A DNA stretch of 64,000 bases. Origin: Prosapia bicincta. Taxonomy: Eukaryota > Arthropoda > Insecta > Hemiptera > Cercopidae. Positions 24,431 to 35,368 of the stretch are shown here, piece after piece (positions within the stretch are counted from its first letter, which is position 1; each line of letters starts with the position of its first letter). A program made the translations under genes and the position numbers. The stretch lies in assembly GCA_036971475.1 (NCBI GenBank), contig JBAIZL010000004.1:69549510-69613509 (forward strand), written 5' to 3'. The notes under the pieces were generated by a model, which was not told where the DNA came from, ran no database searches, and saw nothing but the letters and a program-made list of their open reading frames with translations.

Positions 24431-25443
24431 TGTTTAACATATACCTAAGATGGTTAGGTATATAATACAACAAAATAATATTATATATTCATATACGATA
24501 TAAATACAAATTTAATAACCAACATAAGGAAATTTCGTATAAAAAATAAGATAAAAATATGAATAGGGTTATAATTAAAACAAACAAATCATAATTCTGA
24601 TTTGTTGATGACAAAAAACGATAGAATTTTTTTTAAGGATATAAGAAAATTATTAGGATAGAAATATAAACACAATACGAGCAAGAGTTACGAAACAATT
24701 CGGTTACGAATACGATAGAAATACAAGCAGGAATACGAATACGGCAGCGTGTAGGAAGAAAGAGCCTATAAGCATTCAGTTTGTTCTGTAAAACTCGGAC
24801 ACCAATGCAGAATGTCACGTTATTACAGAGTAAGGCACCAAGAAAGTCCTCCTGGGGGGACTGGGAGCTATTTTATACGCCGAAACAAAGCTTTAAAAGT
24901 TAAACATCTGTTTACGCAATTATAACTCTTAAAATTATACACGAGTTGACTAAATTTGTGAATTTAACTCATTCTTAATTTAAATACATTCCAAACATTA
25001 AGAGTATGGTTTATCGAAAATGAAGCGTTTATGAAATAAGTCTGGTTAAAAGCTTCCAAGAAGACACCGATGAAGATCGCCACATAGCGATAGAAAACGT
25101 TCTGTCCTAGTAAGTTCTTACAAATTTACAAAATTTAAAGTTCGGATAGTCATAAACTAATGTTAAAGTGATTAATTACATTTAATCGAACGTAATGGAC
25201 TACGAAATTCAAAAGCTTACAAGAAATTCAACAGTAATACAATTAGAATTTAAATTTTTATTAAAACAAACTATAATCTTCCAAAAAAAAGTGTATGAGC
25301 AATCTGCAGAAATTTACTCATGAATATAAGCTGTAGGCAGGCCTTCTAGGTGCTTCTCGGGTGTTGTTAACGCTCAAATATGTAGCTATCGTCAGGCGAA
25401 TCTATGGACATTGAAGTGTCTTAAAAACATAGTACATTCATCT
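24431..25443. other. unassigned DNA, contains one hammerhead-like hairpin
   Basis: No gene recognised. At 25067-25107, CCGATGA is followed by an ATCGC/GCGAT hairpin with a CACATA loop and then GAAAACG, resembling a mutated hammerhead core. The 61-codon minus-strand open frame at 24633-24818 has no visible domain. Confidence 0.4.
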
Positions 25444-26258
25444 TAGGAACGAGCCGATTCCGATTCTCGATTCAAGGAGTCGTCGATTCCAATGGTATCG
25501 AAGAATTGTTGATACTCGTTTCTCCATTAATTAAAGTGCCGATTCCGATTCTTGTTTTGGTAACTGGTAAAATACGTATGTGGTGTAATTTATAGGAAAT
25601 ATATTTAGTTATCAACTTTGCCTTATTCAAGTATTAGTGGCTTTGAATGGATTAAGCGAATAAAGCAAACATTGATTTAAGAAAACGAAAATATTATTAA
25701 TATTGTCTATGACGCAAAAACAAAGACAATCTTAAGTATTTCTGATCCGTTTTCACCGATCTTTTCGCTCCGTTGTCTCATTGTCACTCGGGAGAGCTCT
25801 ACATTTTCTCTCTTTCTCTCTCTCACTCTCTCACCCCCCCCCCATTATTGGTAGCCAATGCTAGTCACCCCTTCATAGATGTGAAAACAATACACAAAGA
25901 AAAAGTAGTTCCAGTTTCTCCAGTTATACAAACTGAAATGACTGTTACTGAACTTATATTGTAATTGTGAACTGAAGTTGAAGTTCATATTTGTAATTTT
26001 AAATAAATCATTACTTTTGTCCCATTTGTTATTCTTTTTCAGAAATTCCAATTCATAAATCAAGGTCGAGTGTTTAGTTGTAGCCTATTGCATTAAAACG
26101 GAACTTTTAAGAGACTTCTCCATATGATTAAGGTGTTAACTAAATTCATTAATAAAGAACATCATGTAGGCCTATATAACACAAAAGAATCGATAATCGA
26201 AAGAAACATTTGAGAATCGAAATCGTAATCGAAAATTCTAGGCATCGGCCCATCCGTA
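25444..26258. mobile_element. hAT-like non-autonomous element, complete, 815 bp
   Basis: Left terminus TAGGAACGAGCCGATTCC; right terminus, on the minus strand, TACGGATGGGCCGATGCC. They agree at 13 of 18 positions. The flanks are ATTCATCT (25436-25443) and ATTCATTT (26259-26266), a 7-of-8 match to an 8-bp target duplication as made by hAT transposases. The interior holds one copy of the segment that is amplified to the 138-bp array at 1-2533 (here about 25757-25882), then the same distal region as 2534-2922. No transposase reading frame. Confidence 0.78.
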
Positions 26259-26266
26259 ATTCATTT

Positions 26267-27333
26267 TTATCAACAAATCTAATGTTAATATAAAATCGTG
26301 TTGTATAAAAACCATCTTAAAATTATATCGCCTTATGGCAGTTTGAAATTGATAAGAAATTCGTCCCATAACGAGAATTTAAAGAAAGTTTTTACGCGAT
26401 TGAAGGTTAAAGAGTAATTTGTAGTCCTTTTTGGGGAGAATTTAATCAGCTCGCTGTTACAGAATATTAAAACCGTCACAGGATCTGTGGGAGAAATAAC
26501 AGGGGCGCTTCGAAAAGCGAGAAGGTTTAGTTTTAGTTGGAAACATTTATTGAGCAAAAACAAAGAAATGTACTTTGCATAATCACGGAACGACGTACAG
26601 GATCTGAGAACCAGTAGGAAGACTTACTGAGGTGTAAAGTTTCCGAGTAGTTACAAGGCGCAAAGAGGAAAAGGTTGAAAGCCAATCGGCGAGTAAAAGA
26701 ATTGATTTCTTAGAATTTAAAACCTAGAAGTAACTTAACATGAAACTTGTAGGTTGTGTCTTTTGTTTTATAGCAAGCGTTTGATCTTTCAGCATGATAT
26801 TATTCGGGTAGTGTATGCAATTTCACGGAAATTAGCAAGTTTCTTAGGTTCTTGCAGTTTGCAACGGCTTTCTCCTGTGAATGTGAATTAGTCATTTCTT
26901 CCGGATTGTAATCCTTTTCGCGCCCAAGTGCAAAGCTTTTGCTTTCAGACGGAGCTTTTTTAGGATAGGTCTTGTCAAAGTGTCAACGGACAAACATCTT
27001 CTATGTCCGAAATCAGCAGCCGCATGCCACGCCCACAGTGGCTTTCATTCATTATTATTTTCCGGCTAACCGCACGCATATACGCGCCGACATCAAAGTG
27101 GCTTGTTTTGCGGTTTGCTTTTCCGCCTTGTGTAAACAAACCGGACAAATGTCGGTGACTTGGAGGCGTTGCAAAGCTTTGGTTCTACCCCGCTGGTAAA
27201 TACACAACAATACTGGGAAACAATTTGTACTTCCTTGCACCGGCGTTGAAATCCTCTGCCTATACTTTATAACGTAAGAAATGTTTTTAGAAGTAGAAAA
27301 GGACTTCTCCTAAACGTCGTTCTGGGTGGCCGT
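26267..27333. other. unassigned DNA
   Basis: No gene or repeat recognised. The stretch 26900-27240 is GC-richer than its surroundings with open frames on both strands (up to 75 codons) but no identifiable domain or splice pattern. Confidence 0.4.
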
Positions 27334-27350
27334 TAAGAATTCCAATTTCT

Positions 27351-28425
27351 TACTTACTTCTTACTTCTTATTACGAGCTTCCAAGGTTGGCCTCGATGGC
27401 TCGATGTCTCCTATACACACACTCTGCCAATGGCCAGAAACAACTTTCTTTCAAGATTCTGTCCAGGGTACATTCCCGTCCTAGTTGCTTTATCAAGGGA
27501 CTCCTTGTTGCTGCTGTTACAGGACACTTCAAAAGTATGTGCTCTAATGTTTCCTCTTCTTGCTTGCACACTCCACAGATAGAGTCGTTAGTAATATGAA
27601 ACCTTTTCAAATATGTATTGGTGACAATGTGTCCCATACGAGCTCGTGCCGCAAAAGATGCCACTGAACGTGATAATGACTTGAAGATCTTTGGATCATT
27701 AGGTTGTTTTTGTAATGAATAATATTCGCGCCCAGTATTGCATTCTCTCCATTTCTTTCTCCAACAGATGTGAGATTCTTTATCAACTGCCTCTTTGCAA
27801 TTAGTTAAGGAGTAACAACTTTCAGGAGATGGAAACAAGTTGCAAGACGCCTTGGCAGATCTGTCAGCTTCCTCATTCCCAGGAACACCACAATGACTGG
27901 GGATCCATTGAAATACAATATTTTTCTGTTCTAAGTTTTTTAACAATTTAGTTATTTCAGATGTTCGAAAATGGTAGTCTGTAGTGTGCTGTACTTGAAG
28001 GGCTTGAAGGGCCGACCTGGAATCGGTGAGAATGCAGATGTTCTGTGCATCCATAGTATTGCTAAAAACCAAAGCAGCATTTAAGGCCATCAATTCAGCA
28101 TTCATACTTGAAGAGGAATCGCAGGGCACATAGTAATCCTCGTTTAATTCTGGACAATGAAAAGCTGCACCTCCCCTATGGTTCTCTTTATCAACGGAAC
28201 CATCTGTGTAGATTTTTACAAAGTTGTTATATGTGGTGTTTATCAATTCCATAGCGACAGATTTTAGTAGGTGAGGTGAATCTTCTTTTGTGAGTGAACC
28301 AGGAATTTCAAGATTGGTTTTTATTGGGATTCGAAGCCAGGGTTGTTCCAAAACAACTGGAATTTTTCCTGATTCCATTGTGTTTAATGATTCGCACCAT
28401 TTATCATATATCACCACCACAAATA
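27351..28425 (-). mobile_element. 5'-truncated non-LTR retrotransposon with 17-bp target-site duplication
   Basis: The 1075-bp insertion is bounded by identical 17-bp copies of TAAGAATTCCAATTTCT at 27334-27350 and 28426-28442. On the minus strand its 3' end carries AAGAAGT/AAGTAAG repeats next to the duplication, a simple-repeat tail rather than poly(A). Only the last part of the coding region (RNase H and C-terminal region) is present, so it is a 5'-truncated product of target-primed reverse transcription. The perfect duplication and uninterrupted reading frame point to a fairly recent insertion. Confidence 0.9.
27371..28425 (-). CDS. RNase H and C-terminal region of a non-LTR retrotransposon polyprotein, partial
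   Basis: About 351 uninterrupted codons. An upstream in-frame ATG at 28477 lies in host DNA beyond the target duplication, so the first 17 residues of the 368-residue open frame are not element-derived. Numbered from that ATG, RNase H acidic residues are D92 (IYTDGSVDKE), E128 (SSMNAELMALNAA), D152 (ICILTDSRSALQAL) and D205, with H195 in WIPSHCGVPGNEEADRSAKA. Family RNase H degrades the RNA strand of the RNA-DNA hybrid. A C-terminal CCHC-type motif, C301-x2-C304-x8-H313-x4-C318 (ICGVCKQ...LEHILLKC), is typical after RNase H in these elements. Endonuclease and reverse-transcriptase domains are missing, so no autonomous activity is expected. The clade (I, R1, LOA or Jockey group) is unresolved. 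Confidence 0.9.
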
Positions 28426-28442
28426 TAAGAATTCCAATTTCT

Positions 28443-29001
28443 ATACGCATGAAATAAATCGATGTTGGTTCCAGCATGGTTTGATGAAAAGATGCTGTTG
28501 GGTGTTATTTATTCATCTTCAACTTGAGCTACTAGCTTACGCTTAAACACTTGCACATATATTAGTATTTGAGACATGCTTATAATAGCACTTACTTTGT
28601 TGTTCAATGAGGACGGCCTTTTTGAGAGATGTATCTCATGTTACGATCTGAGTTGACAAAAACAGGCATCTGATCTCCGGAAACAGGCGTCTTCGCTAAA
28701 CAAATTTATTACTACTACAGGAAAGTGTCATCATATTAAAATGCTCAAGTGTTTAAGAGGTTGTTGAGATTTACTATATGGAGCAAGAATAATCTGTCTA
28801 GCAAGAATAATCTGTCTAGAGTAGAACAAAATTTAAATTACAAAGGTATTTTCCATCCAGTTTAAAGGTTTTGCCTAGTCAGAGATTGTAGATTTCTATG
28901 GCAACCGGTATCGTCACAGTTGGCATGCTTATCAGTGCACCTGCCACCGCATTGTTACTGGCTTTCTTTGCCTATGAGAATGTTGAGGGTAGAATTGCAA
29001 C
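28443..29001. other. unassigned DNA
   Basis: No gene recognised. A short direct duplication, GCAAGAATAATCTGTCTA, occurs twice back to back at about 28783-28818. Confidence 0.5.
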
Positions 29002-29023
29002 TTAACCCTCCTATACACGGGCG

Positions 29024-30380
29024 AGCATGTTCGCGAACATGCTCGGCGTTCCCACAGACAATCGAACCTGCTCGCGAACATATTCGGCGTTCCCACAGAC
29101 AATCGAACCTGCTCGCGAACACCCTCGGCGTTGCCACAGACGATCGAACCTGCTCGCGAACATGCTTGCCGTTGCCACAGACGATCGAACCTGCTCGCTA
29201 ACATGCTCGGCGTTCCCACAGACAATCGAACCTGCTCGCGAACATGCTTGCCGTTGCCACAGACAATCGAACCTGCTCGCGAACACCCTCGGCGTTGCCA
29301 CAGACGATCGAACCTGCTCGCGAACATGCTTGCCGTTGCCACAGACGATCGAACCTGCTCGCTAACATGCTCGGCGTTGCCCACAGACGATCGAACCTGT
29401 TCGCGAACATGCTCGGCGTTCCCACAGACAATCGAACCTGCTCGCGAACACCCTCGGCGTTGCCACAGACGATCAAACCTGCTCGCGAACATGCTTGCCG
29501 TTGCCACAGACGATCGAACCTGCTTGCTAACATGCTCGGCGTTGCCCACAGACGATCGAACCTGTTCGCGAACATGCTCGGCGTTCCCACAGACAATCGA
29601 ACATGCTCGGCGTTCCCACAGACAATCGAACCTGCTCGCGAACACCCTCGGCGTTGCCACAGACAATCGAACATGTTCGGCGTTGCCACAGACAATCGAA
29701 CATGCTCGGCGTTCCCACAGACAATCGAACCTGCTCGCGAACACCCTCGGCGTTGCCACAGACAATCAAACCTGCTCGCGAACACCCTCGGCGTTGCCAC
29801 AGACAATCGAACATGTTCGGCGTTGCCACAGACAATCGAACATGCTCGGCGTTCCCACAGACAATCGAACCTGCTCGCGAACACCCTCGGCGTTGCCACA
29901 GACAATCGAACATGTTCGGCGTTGCCACAGACAATCGAACATGCTCGGCGTTCCCACAGACAATCGAACCTGCTCGCGAACACCCTCGGCGTTGCCACAG
30001 ACAATCGAACATGTTCGGCGTTGCCACAGACAATCGAACATGCTCGGCGTTCCCACAGACAATCGAACCTGCTCGCGAACACCCTCGGCGTTGCCACAGA
30101 CAATCGAACATGCTCGGCGTTCCCACAGACAATCGAACCTGCTCGCGAACACCCTCGGCGTTGCCACAGACAATCGAACATGCTCGCGAACATGTTCGGC
30201 GTTGCCACAGACAATCGAACATGCTCGGCGTTCCCACAGACAATCGAACCTGCTCGCGAACACCCTCGGCGTTGCCACAGACGATCGAACCTGCTCGCGA
30301 ACATGCTCGGCGTTGCCACAGACGATCGAACCTGCTCGCGAACATGCTCGGCGTTGCCACAGACGATCGAACATACTCGC
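29024..30380. repeat. CpG-rich 41-bp / 29-bp tandem array inside the Harbinger-like element
   Basis: The long unit (41 bp) is CCTGCTCGCGAACACCCTCG followed by GCGTTGCCACAGACAATCGAA, with CCCTCG/TGCTCG/TGCTTG and GACAATC/GACGATC variants. The short unit (29 bp) lacks the 12-bp CTCGCGAACATG segment. From 29600 to 30200 long and short units alternate in a regular pattern. The sequence CGCGAACATGCTCG is also the element's terminal repeat, so the array appears to have grown from the terminus. It is far richer in G, C and CpG than the rest of the window. Long open frames in several phases on both strands (up to 456 codons) are array artefacts. Confidence 0.93.
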
Positions 30381-30446
30381 CGCCGCCGCACAGTACTCTT
30401 GCTTTTCGTGGCGCTGTGACAGTCTAGTTGTGTCAGTGTGTGCGAA

Positions 30447-30780
30447 ATGGATGCTAACGCTGTGGTGGCTATTTGTGGTGGTTTCGTTTGTTTAGAAGAT
30501 GAGAAAAACTCAAACCACGCAAAATATGGTCCAAGAATTGGTTTAAAAATAGGATCCGGTTCAGTCACATGTCTCTGTTGGCAGAACTAGCAGTAAACGA
30601 ATCTAATGATTATAAAAATTAACTGAGGATGACTGAAGACCGTTTCGAACACATTCTTCGACGTATTTCTCAAGAAGTTGAGAAACAGAATACTGCTATG
30701 AGGGAGTCGATCAGCTGTAAAGAGCGCCTTGTTGCGATACTCCACGTTTTGGCTAGTGGCAGAAGCTACGATAACCTAAA
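30447..30780 (+). pseudogene. Harbinger-type transposase/nuclease N-terminal fragment
   Basis: Starts at ATG 30447 with MDANAVVAICGGFVCLEDE. A one-base frame slip near 30520 is needed to reach WSKNWFKNRIRFSHMSLLAE and LAVNESNDYKN. A TAA stop follows, and the same frame continues with MTEDRFEHILRRIS (ATG at 30629), KQNTAMRESISCKERLVAIL and HVLASGRSYDNL. The spacing of the FEHIL and ISCKERL..LHVLASGRSYDNL blocks matches the region ahead of the DDE catalytic domain in HARBI1-like proteins. At about 30780 it joins abruptly to terminal-repeat sequence, so the catalytic domain is deleted. Non-functional. Confidence 0.75.
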
Positions 30781-30985
30781 ATGCTCGCGAGCATGTTGGT
30801 CGTCTCCACAGACGGCCGAGCATGTCCGTGTTGGGACTCGGGCTCGCCGGGTCCGACGAGCCGAGCGCCGAACCGAACATCACCGGTTGGAATGCTCGTA
30901 GACCCCACACACGGGCGAGCATGCTCGCCGCCACACCGTCGCGAGCATACTCGCGAACATGCTCGCCCGTGTATGGTGGGCTTAA

Positions 30986-31725
30986 GTTACCTCTCAACCT
31001 GGTAGTGTAATGTCTTGTACTTTCTGGTTAATAAGGAGATACTCACTATTAGGAATAGGAGTTGAGGGTGCAATACAGATAGGTCCAAGGTAGATCTTGG
31101 CTCATCTAATAATAGAGTAGAGAAAAACATAGTTTGGGTGGGTAACAACGCTATGACATTTGTTTTCGGGAGAGTGGGGGAAAAGGAAAGGATTTAAAGT
31201 GAAACAAAGGCTAATAGTTAGAAGATGGCAAATGCTAATAAGATTGTAAAAGGCGAAATAATATATCGGACATGTTTTGAAGTAAAGCAAAGTGTAAGGG
31301 AGAAAGTTCCGATAGAAGCGATCACCTTTGGAGAAAATTGCCATTAAAATAAAAATGAAATTTACTCTAAAATTATAAAAATCAGATAGTCTGTGTGATA
31401 ATCATGTGAATAAAGAAAATATTTTATTTAGAATAAGAAGAAATGAAGAATGACAGGAAGAGTTTAGAAGTATTACGATAAAATGGTAAAGGTACCCTTT
31501 AAACAATCATCGAATGAAAAATACCGCTCGGTAAGACAACCATGCGTGAACAAACTTACAAAATCTGTTAAGTTAGTATGTAGTATGTAGAATGTACATT
31601 GTTAGTTACAATGTAGTTAGTATGAGCGGTTATTAGGTTAGTTAAGGTAATGGTCCCAAGGCAGAGTTGGATAAGGCACGACAAGAAGGATAGTATGGCT
31701 GTTTCACTGGGGTCATGGGGTATTC
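30986..31725. other. unassigned DNA
   Basis: No gene recognised. The 80-codon minus-strand open frame at 31102-31344 has no visible domain. Confidence 0.4.
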
Positions 31726-31915
31726 AATAAGGTAATGTGGCCAGCATTGCGCTTACTCATTATTTTCCATTGGTTTCATTCTAGGTACTAAATTCACCTG
31801 AGTAGTCCTGCGGGTTGAAGAAGCATATAAAATTCCTTGGCACTCCCTGGGATCGAAACCAGAATATTTAAATTAGTAGTCAAGTGCTCCACCACTCTGC
31901 GCTGGCTATGATTAT
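31726..31915 (-). mobile_element. tRNA-derived SINE-like repeat
   Basis: On the minus strand from about 31915: AGCGCAGAGTGGTGGAGCAC (A-box region), CTTGACTACTAATTT, then GGTTTCGATCCCAGG (B-box). The A-to-B spacing and the block AGTGGT.GAGCACTTGACT agree with the copy at 23609. The body continues through CACCTGAATTTAGTACC-type sequence (as CAGGTGAATTTAGTACC on the minus strand) and GCTGGCCACATTACC. The 3' end is not defined. Confidence 0.6.
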
Positions 31916-31919
31916 AACA

Positions 31920-32800
31920 TTAGGCTTAATTATCGACCTTATCTGTATTTCAAAAATAAAATAAAGTTCTATTTTCTCCTTTGTTACATTAATCGATACT
32001 GATAAAAAAAATTATACCTAAGCATGCAGAAAATCTCCGGAAAAATTTAGTGGTTAGCCCCTAAAATATGTAATGTTTGATTCAAATACAAAATAAATTT
32101 ACAATAAATACAAAATGTATTTAAACTGTTTTTAAAAGTGAAATATGTTATTACATTGGAATATAATTACAAATTATAGAGTAAGGATAGATTTGGTTTA
32201 GGAAATAGTGTTTACTAATGCACATGGTAAACAGTTGAAAGGGTTAAACACGGCCTCCTTATCTACAGTGACGCAAACACTTGAGCAAAATAGAGGCTAC
32301 TTCACTTAGTTTGCCTCAGTAGAATTTATTTTCTTATTTTAGTAAATTTATCACCCCTAACTTTGTGGCTAAACCTTTTGAAAGGTTTGTGTGTATTGTA
32401 AAGGGAGGCTATATCTTGTCTTTGTTTCAAAGTTTTAAATTTTTGGGGCGTCACATTTTTGAAATTTTATATGGGTTCTGCACCGCAATGTACATTTCGT
32501 TTACCAATATCGAACACATGTAAAAAATATAATTACCAATGTAATTTCCTAACCGAAAACATTTTAAAATGCTTACATTTCAACGCATCGTTAAGCGTTT
32601 GTCCAACATGCAAGATTATTTAGTTTAAAATTTTTTTAAATAAAAACGTTTAAAATTGGAAAACAATCTTCCACGGAACGAGGTATAATTTGCCGTGATG
32701 AGTGGCGGGTGCCCCCCCCCCATCGCACAGTAGCACTCTAGGGACACTGAAACCAACCCAGCTGAACTTTAGTTGTCGGCGAGCGAGTGTCGGGGACGGA
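31920..32800. other. unassigned DNA with dispersed repeat family Z, copy 1 (about 32185-32390)
   Basis: The block AAGGATAGATTTGGTTTAGG ... GTTTACTAATGCACATGGTA ... AAACACGGCCTCCTTATC has diverged relatives at 37280-37440 and 39490-39675, each with an AACCAAATCTATC-type sequence on the distal side, suggesting terminal inverted repeats. A C11 run lies near 32711-32721. Nothing else recognised, apart from the leader of the possible exon at 32801. Confidence 0.4.
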
Positions 32801-32818
32801 ATGATGAAGTCCAAGAAG
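32801..32818 (+). CDS. possible first coding exon (MMKSKK) with strong splice donor
   Basis: ATGATGAAGTCCAAGAAG is followed directly by GTACGTAC, a near-consensus 5' splice site. The upstream 80 bases are GC-richer than their surroundings, as often seen in a 5' leader (GTCGGCGAGCGAGTGTCGGG). The second ATG has A at -3. Reading through, the frame would enter intron sequence. No downstream exon was identified in the next 30 kb, so the protein cannot be named. A chance match is quite possible. Confidence 0.25.
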
Positions 32819-33779
32819 GTACGTACATTTTCTTCACGTACTCAGTAAGAAACGTTCTTCCAGTTCGTACAAGTTGCGTGTCGGTTTGTTCGTTTCAAAT
32901 TTATTAATGATAAGGATTATTATTAAGACAGAAATATAAAAGTTTTTCAAAATAAAAAATTTCTCTAAATGCACAGAACTCTATCAGGAATCCCATAATA
33001 CATAAATATATTTTAGTGGGAAAAAATTACATAATGCGAGAGAAATAGGTTGTATAAAATGAAAAAAAGTAAAAGAAATATGTCTAGCATTAATATTTTG
33101 CAATAAATAGGGCGTACTATGAGTGGGTTGAGAATTTTATAATTTTAAATAGAAATTTTGGCTATACAGGAATAAATAATACAGCTAAATTTAACGATAC
33201 TTATTTAACCATGTTTATGGAGAAAATATAATTTCATTTTAAAGTTGATCACTTTTAGAGTTAGTATATTTTAAATTTTTTACTTGTATTTTCAAACTAT
33301 TTGTTATTATAATTTTTCCATAATCGACTCCACCTGTTTTAATGGTAGTTATGTAATCCCATTAAACATATATGTCTAACTTATGGAAACGTAAAAAGAC
33401 AATCTTTTCTGTCATAGGAGGGAGTTTAATGTTCCGTGAGATGTTTCCTATATAAGTCTTGTATAATAGGTTTTATTTATTATTGTTCGCAAATAAAGAA
33501 CTTAAAATCTACTTACCTCAAAGTATAGTTTGAAGTTCTATTAACATATTTTTATTATGAATGTATGACAAAGTAACAATGATTTTTACAATTAAAGGGA
33601 TTTTTTAATTTAAGGTTTGCATTTAAAATTAAACCACATTAAGGAATTATTTTACTAACAAGTAATACATAAAAAAATAAGTCAATTTCTAGAACAAGAA
33701 AGAACAATAAGAATTGTCTAGAACAATTTTATTTGAGTTACTTTTATTAAATAAAAACATCTAATATAAATGTTTGTAT
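32819..33779. other. unassigned AT-rich DNA (possible intron)
   Basis: Strongly AT-rich with no recognised gene or repeat. It begins with the GTACGT donor discussed for the preceding candidate exon. Confidence 0.4.
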
Positions 33780-34215
33780 ACATATGACAGAATAACAATA
33801 TTAAGTGGCAAAATAGAAAACTAAATTAATTAATTAAAAATTAAGTATTTGAAAAAACTGGATTAACATCCAAGTGTCGTTAACTACAAGTGTAAAAAAA
33901 TGTATTTGAACTTGAGTGGGCTAATAAAAAGTATTTTATTAATTATGACAATTTGAACAAGTTATATAAATATATTCCATTGACTCTTTTCTGAAAAGTT
34001 TTTCTCCCACATAAAACTAAAATAATTCATACAATTTAACTATTGAATTATTATTTGAAAAACTGTATTAACATTGAAGTGTAATCAATTACAAGTTTTA
34101 AAAAATATAGTTGAAAGTGATTGGATTAATAAAAATTATTTTATTAACGATTGAAAATTTGAACAAATGAGCTAATGGTTAGAAGGAATTGAAAAATTAA
34201 TACCCATCTCTGTAT
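33780..34215 (+). repeat. dispersed repeat family X, copies b and c in tandem
   Basis: Two successive diverged copies (about 33840-33995 and 34000-34215). Each has TTTGAAAAACTGNATTAACAT, AAGTGTNRTNNACTACAAGT-like, TGTATTTGAACTTGAGTGG-like and ATTTTATTAANNATTG-like blocks. Copy c starts with TTTTTCTCCCACATA, also found in the copy at 54425. No coding capacity. Confidence 0.6.
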
Positions 34216-34660
34216 TGGGGAGGAATTAACTAATATTTTCATCACTCGAATTAACCTCAAAACGTATTTATTAGTTTTGAGTGATAATAATTTAGTGGTT
34301 GGAAAATTACCAATGGTATGGAGAGTGTGAACTATTAGTAGGAATTTAAAAATAGGGGATCATTGTCGGTGTTCCTGAAGTAGTAGACAATTTATTTAGC
34401 ACTTTCAAAACGTCATTTAATCGTTGTTGTTTTCTATAAAACAGTAGACTACGTTACAATATAGCTTGAAAGTATTCGGTCAAGACACTCTGTCATTTTA
34501 AAAAGTATTGTTTACTGATTGAAGGTAAACATTGAAACAGTTTTAACAAGGATCTAAATAAATATAGTATTAAAATGGAAACCAAATACGAAAATCTTCA
34601 AAATTGTTTATGAAAATTTGAGTATTTAAAGTTATTTTCTTTGAGAGTTATTAGTAGCTA
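34216..34660. other. unassigned AT-rich DNA
   Basis: Nothing recognised. A loose inverted pair, CACTCGAATTAACCTCAAAA / TTTTGAGTGATAA, lies at 34243-34295. Confidence 0.4.
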
Positions 34661-35368
34661 AGCAGATCTTTGGGAATATTTTAGAGGAATAAACAAGTCC
34701 TTTGTGAATGTTTTAGAGGAATAAAAAAGTTCTTTGTGAATATTTTAGAGGAATAAAAAAGTACTTTGTGAATATTTTAGAGGAATAAACAAGTACTTTG
34801 CGAATATTTTAGAGGAATAAACAAGTCCTTTGTGAATATTTTAAAGTAATAAACAAGTCCTTTGTGAATATTTTAGAGGAATAAACAAGTCCTTTGTGAA
34901 TATTTTAGAGGAATAAACAAGTCCTTTGTGAATATTTTAGAGGAATAAACAAGTACTTTGCGAATATTTTAGAGGAATAAACAAGTCCTTTGTGAATGTT
35001 TTAGAGGATTAAACAAGTACTTTGCGAATATTTTAGAGGAATAAACAAGTCCTTTGTGAATATTTTAGAGGAATAAACAAGTACTTTGTGAATATTTTAG
35101 AGGAATAAACAAGTACTTTGTGAATATTTTAGAGGAATAAACAAGTACTTTGTGAATATTTTAGAGGAATAAACAAGTACTTTGTGAATATTTTAGAGGA
35201 ATAAACAAGTACTTTGTGAATATTTTAGAGGAATAAACAAGTACTTTGTGAATATTTTAGAGAAATAAACAAGTACTTTGTGAATATTTTAGAGAAATAA
35301 ACAAGTCCTTTGTGAATATTTTAGAGAAATAAACAAGTCCTTTTTGAATATTTTAGAGAAATAAACAG
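34661..35368. repeat. 32-bp tandem array, about 22 copies
   Basis: The unit is AATATTTTAGAGGAATAAAC followed by AAGTCCTTTGTG, 32 bp. AAGTACTTTG and AAGTCCTTTG variants alternate on the left and become blocks on the right (AAGTAC from about 35090, AGAAATAAAC from about 35260). No coding capacity. Confidence 0.95.

Larger units (their letters stand above)
29005..30981 (+). mobile_element. PIF/Harbinger-like DNA element, degraded, with internal array
   Basis: Left end CCCTCCTATACACGGGCG (from 29006); right end, on the minus strand, GCCCACCATACACGGGCG (from 30981). Both continue with AGCATGTTCGCGA. The element is flanked by TTA (TTAA) at 29002-29005 and 30982-30985, compatible with the TTA/TAA duplication of PIF/Harbinger elements. 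A transposase relic at 30447-30780 has the Harbinger nuclease N-terminal pattern. Next to the left end lies a perfect 22-bp palindrome (29023-29044); the right subterminal region has GGCGAGCATGCTCGCC (30914-30929). TTAA flanks also fit a piggyBac-type element, but the protein relic argues for Harbinger. Confidence 0.7.

Noticed and set aside
29131..30568. Open frames of 391-456 codons on both strands in the 29-30 kb region
   Set aside because: Overlapping frames in several phases read the same 41/29-bp array. The repeat belongs to a transposon and the frames have no domain.
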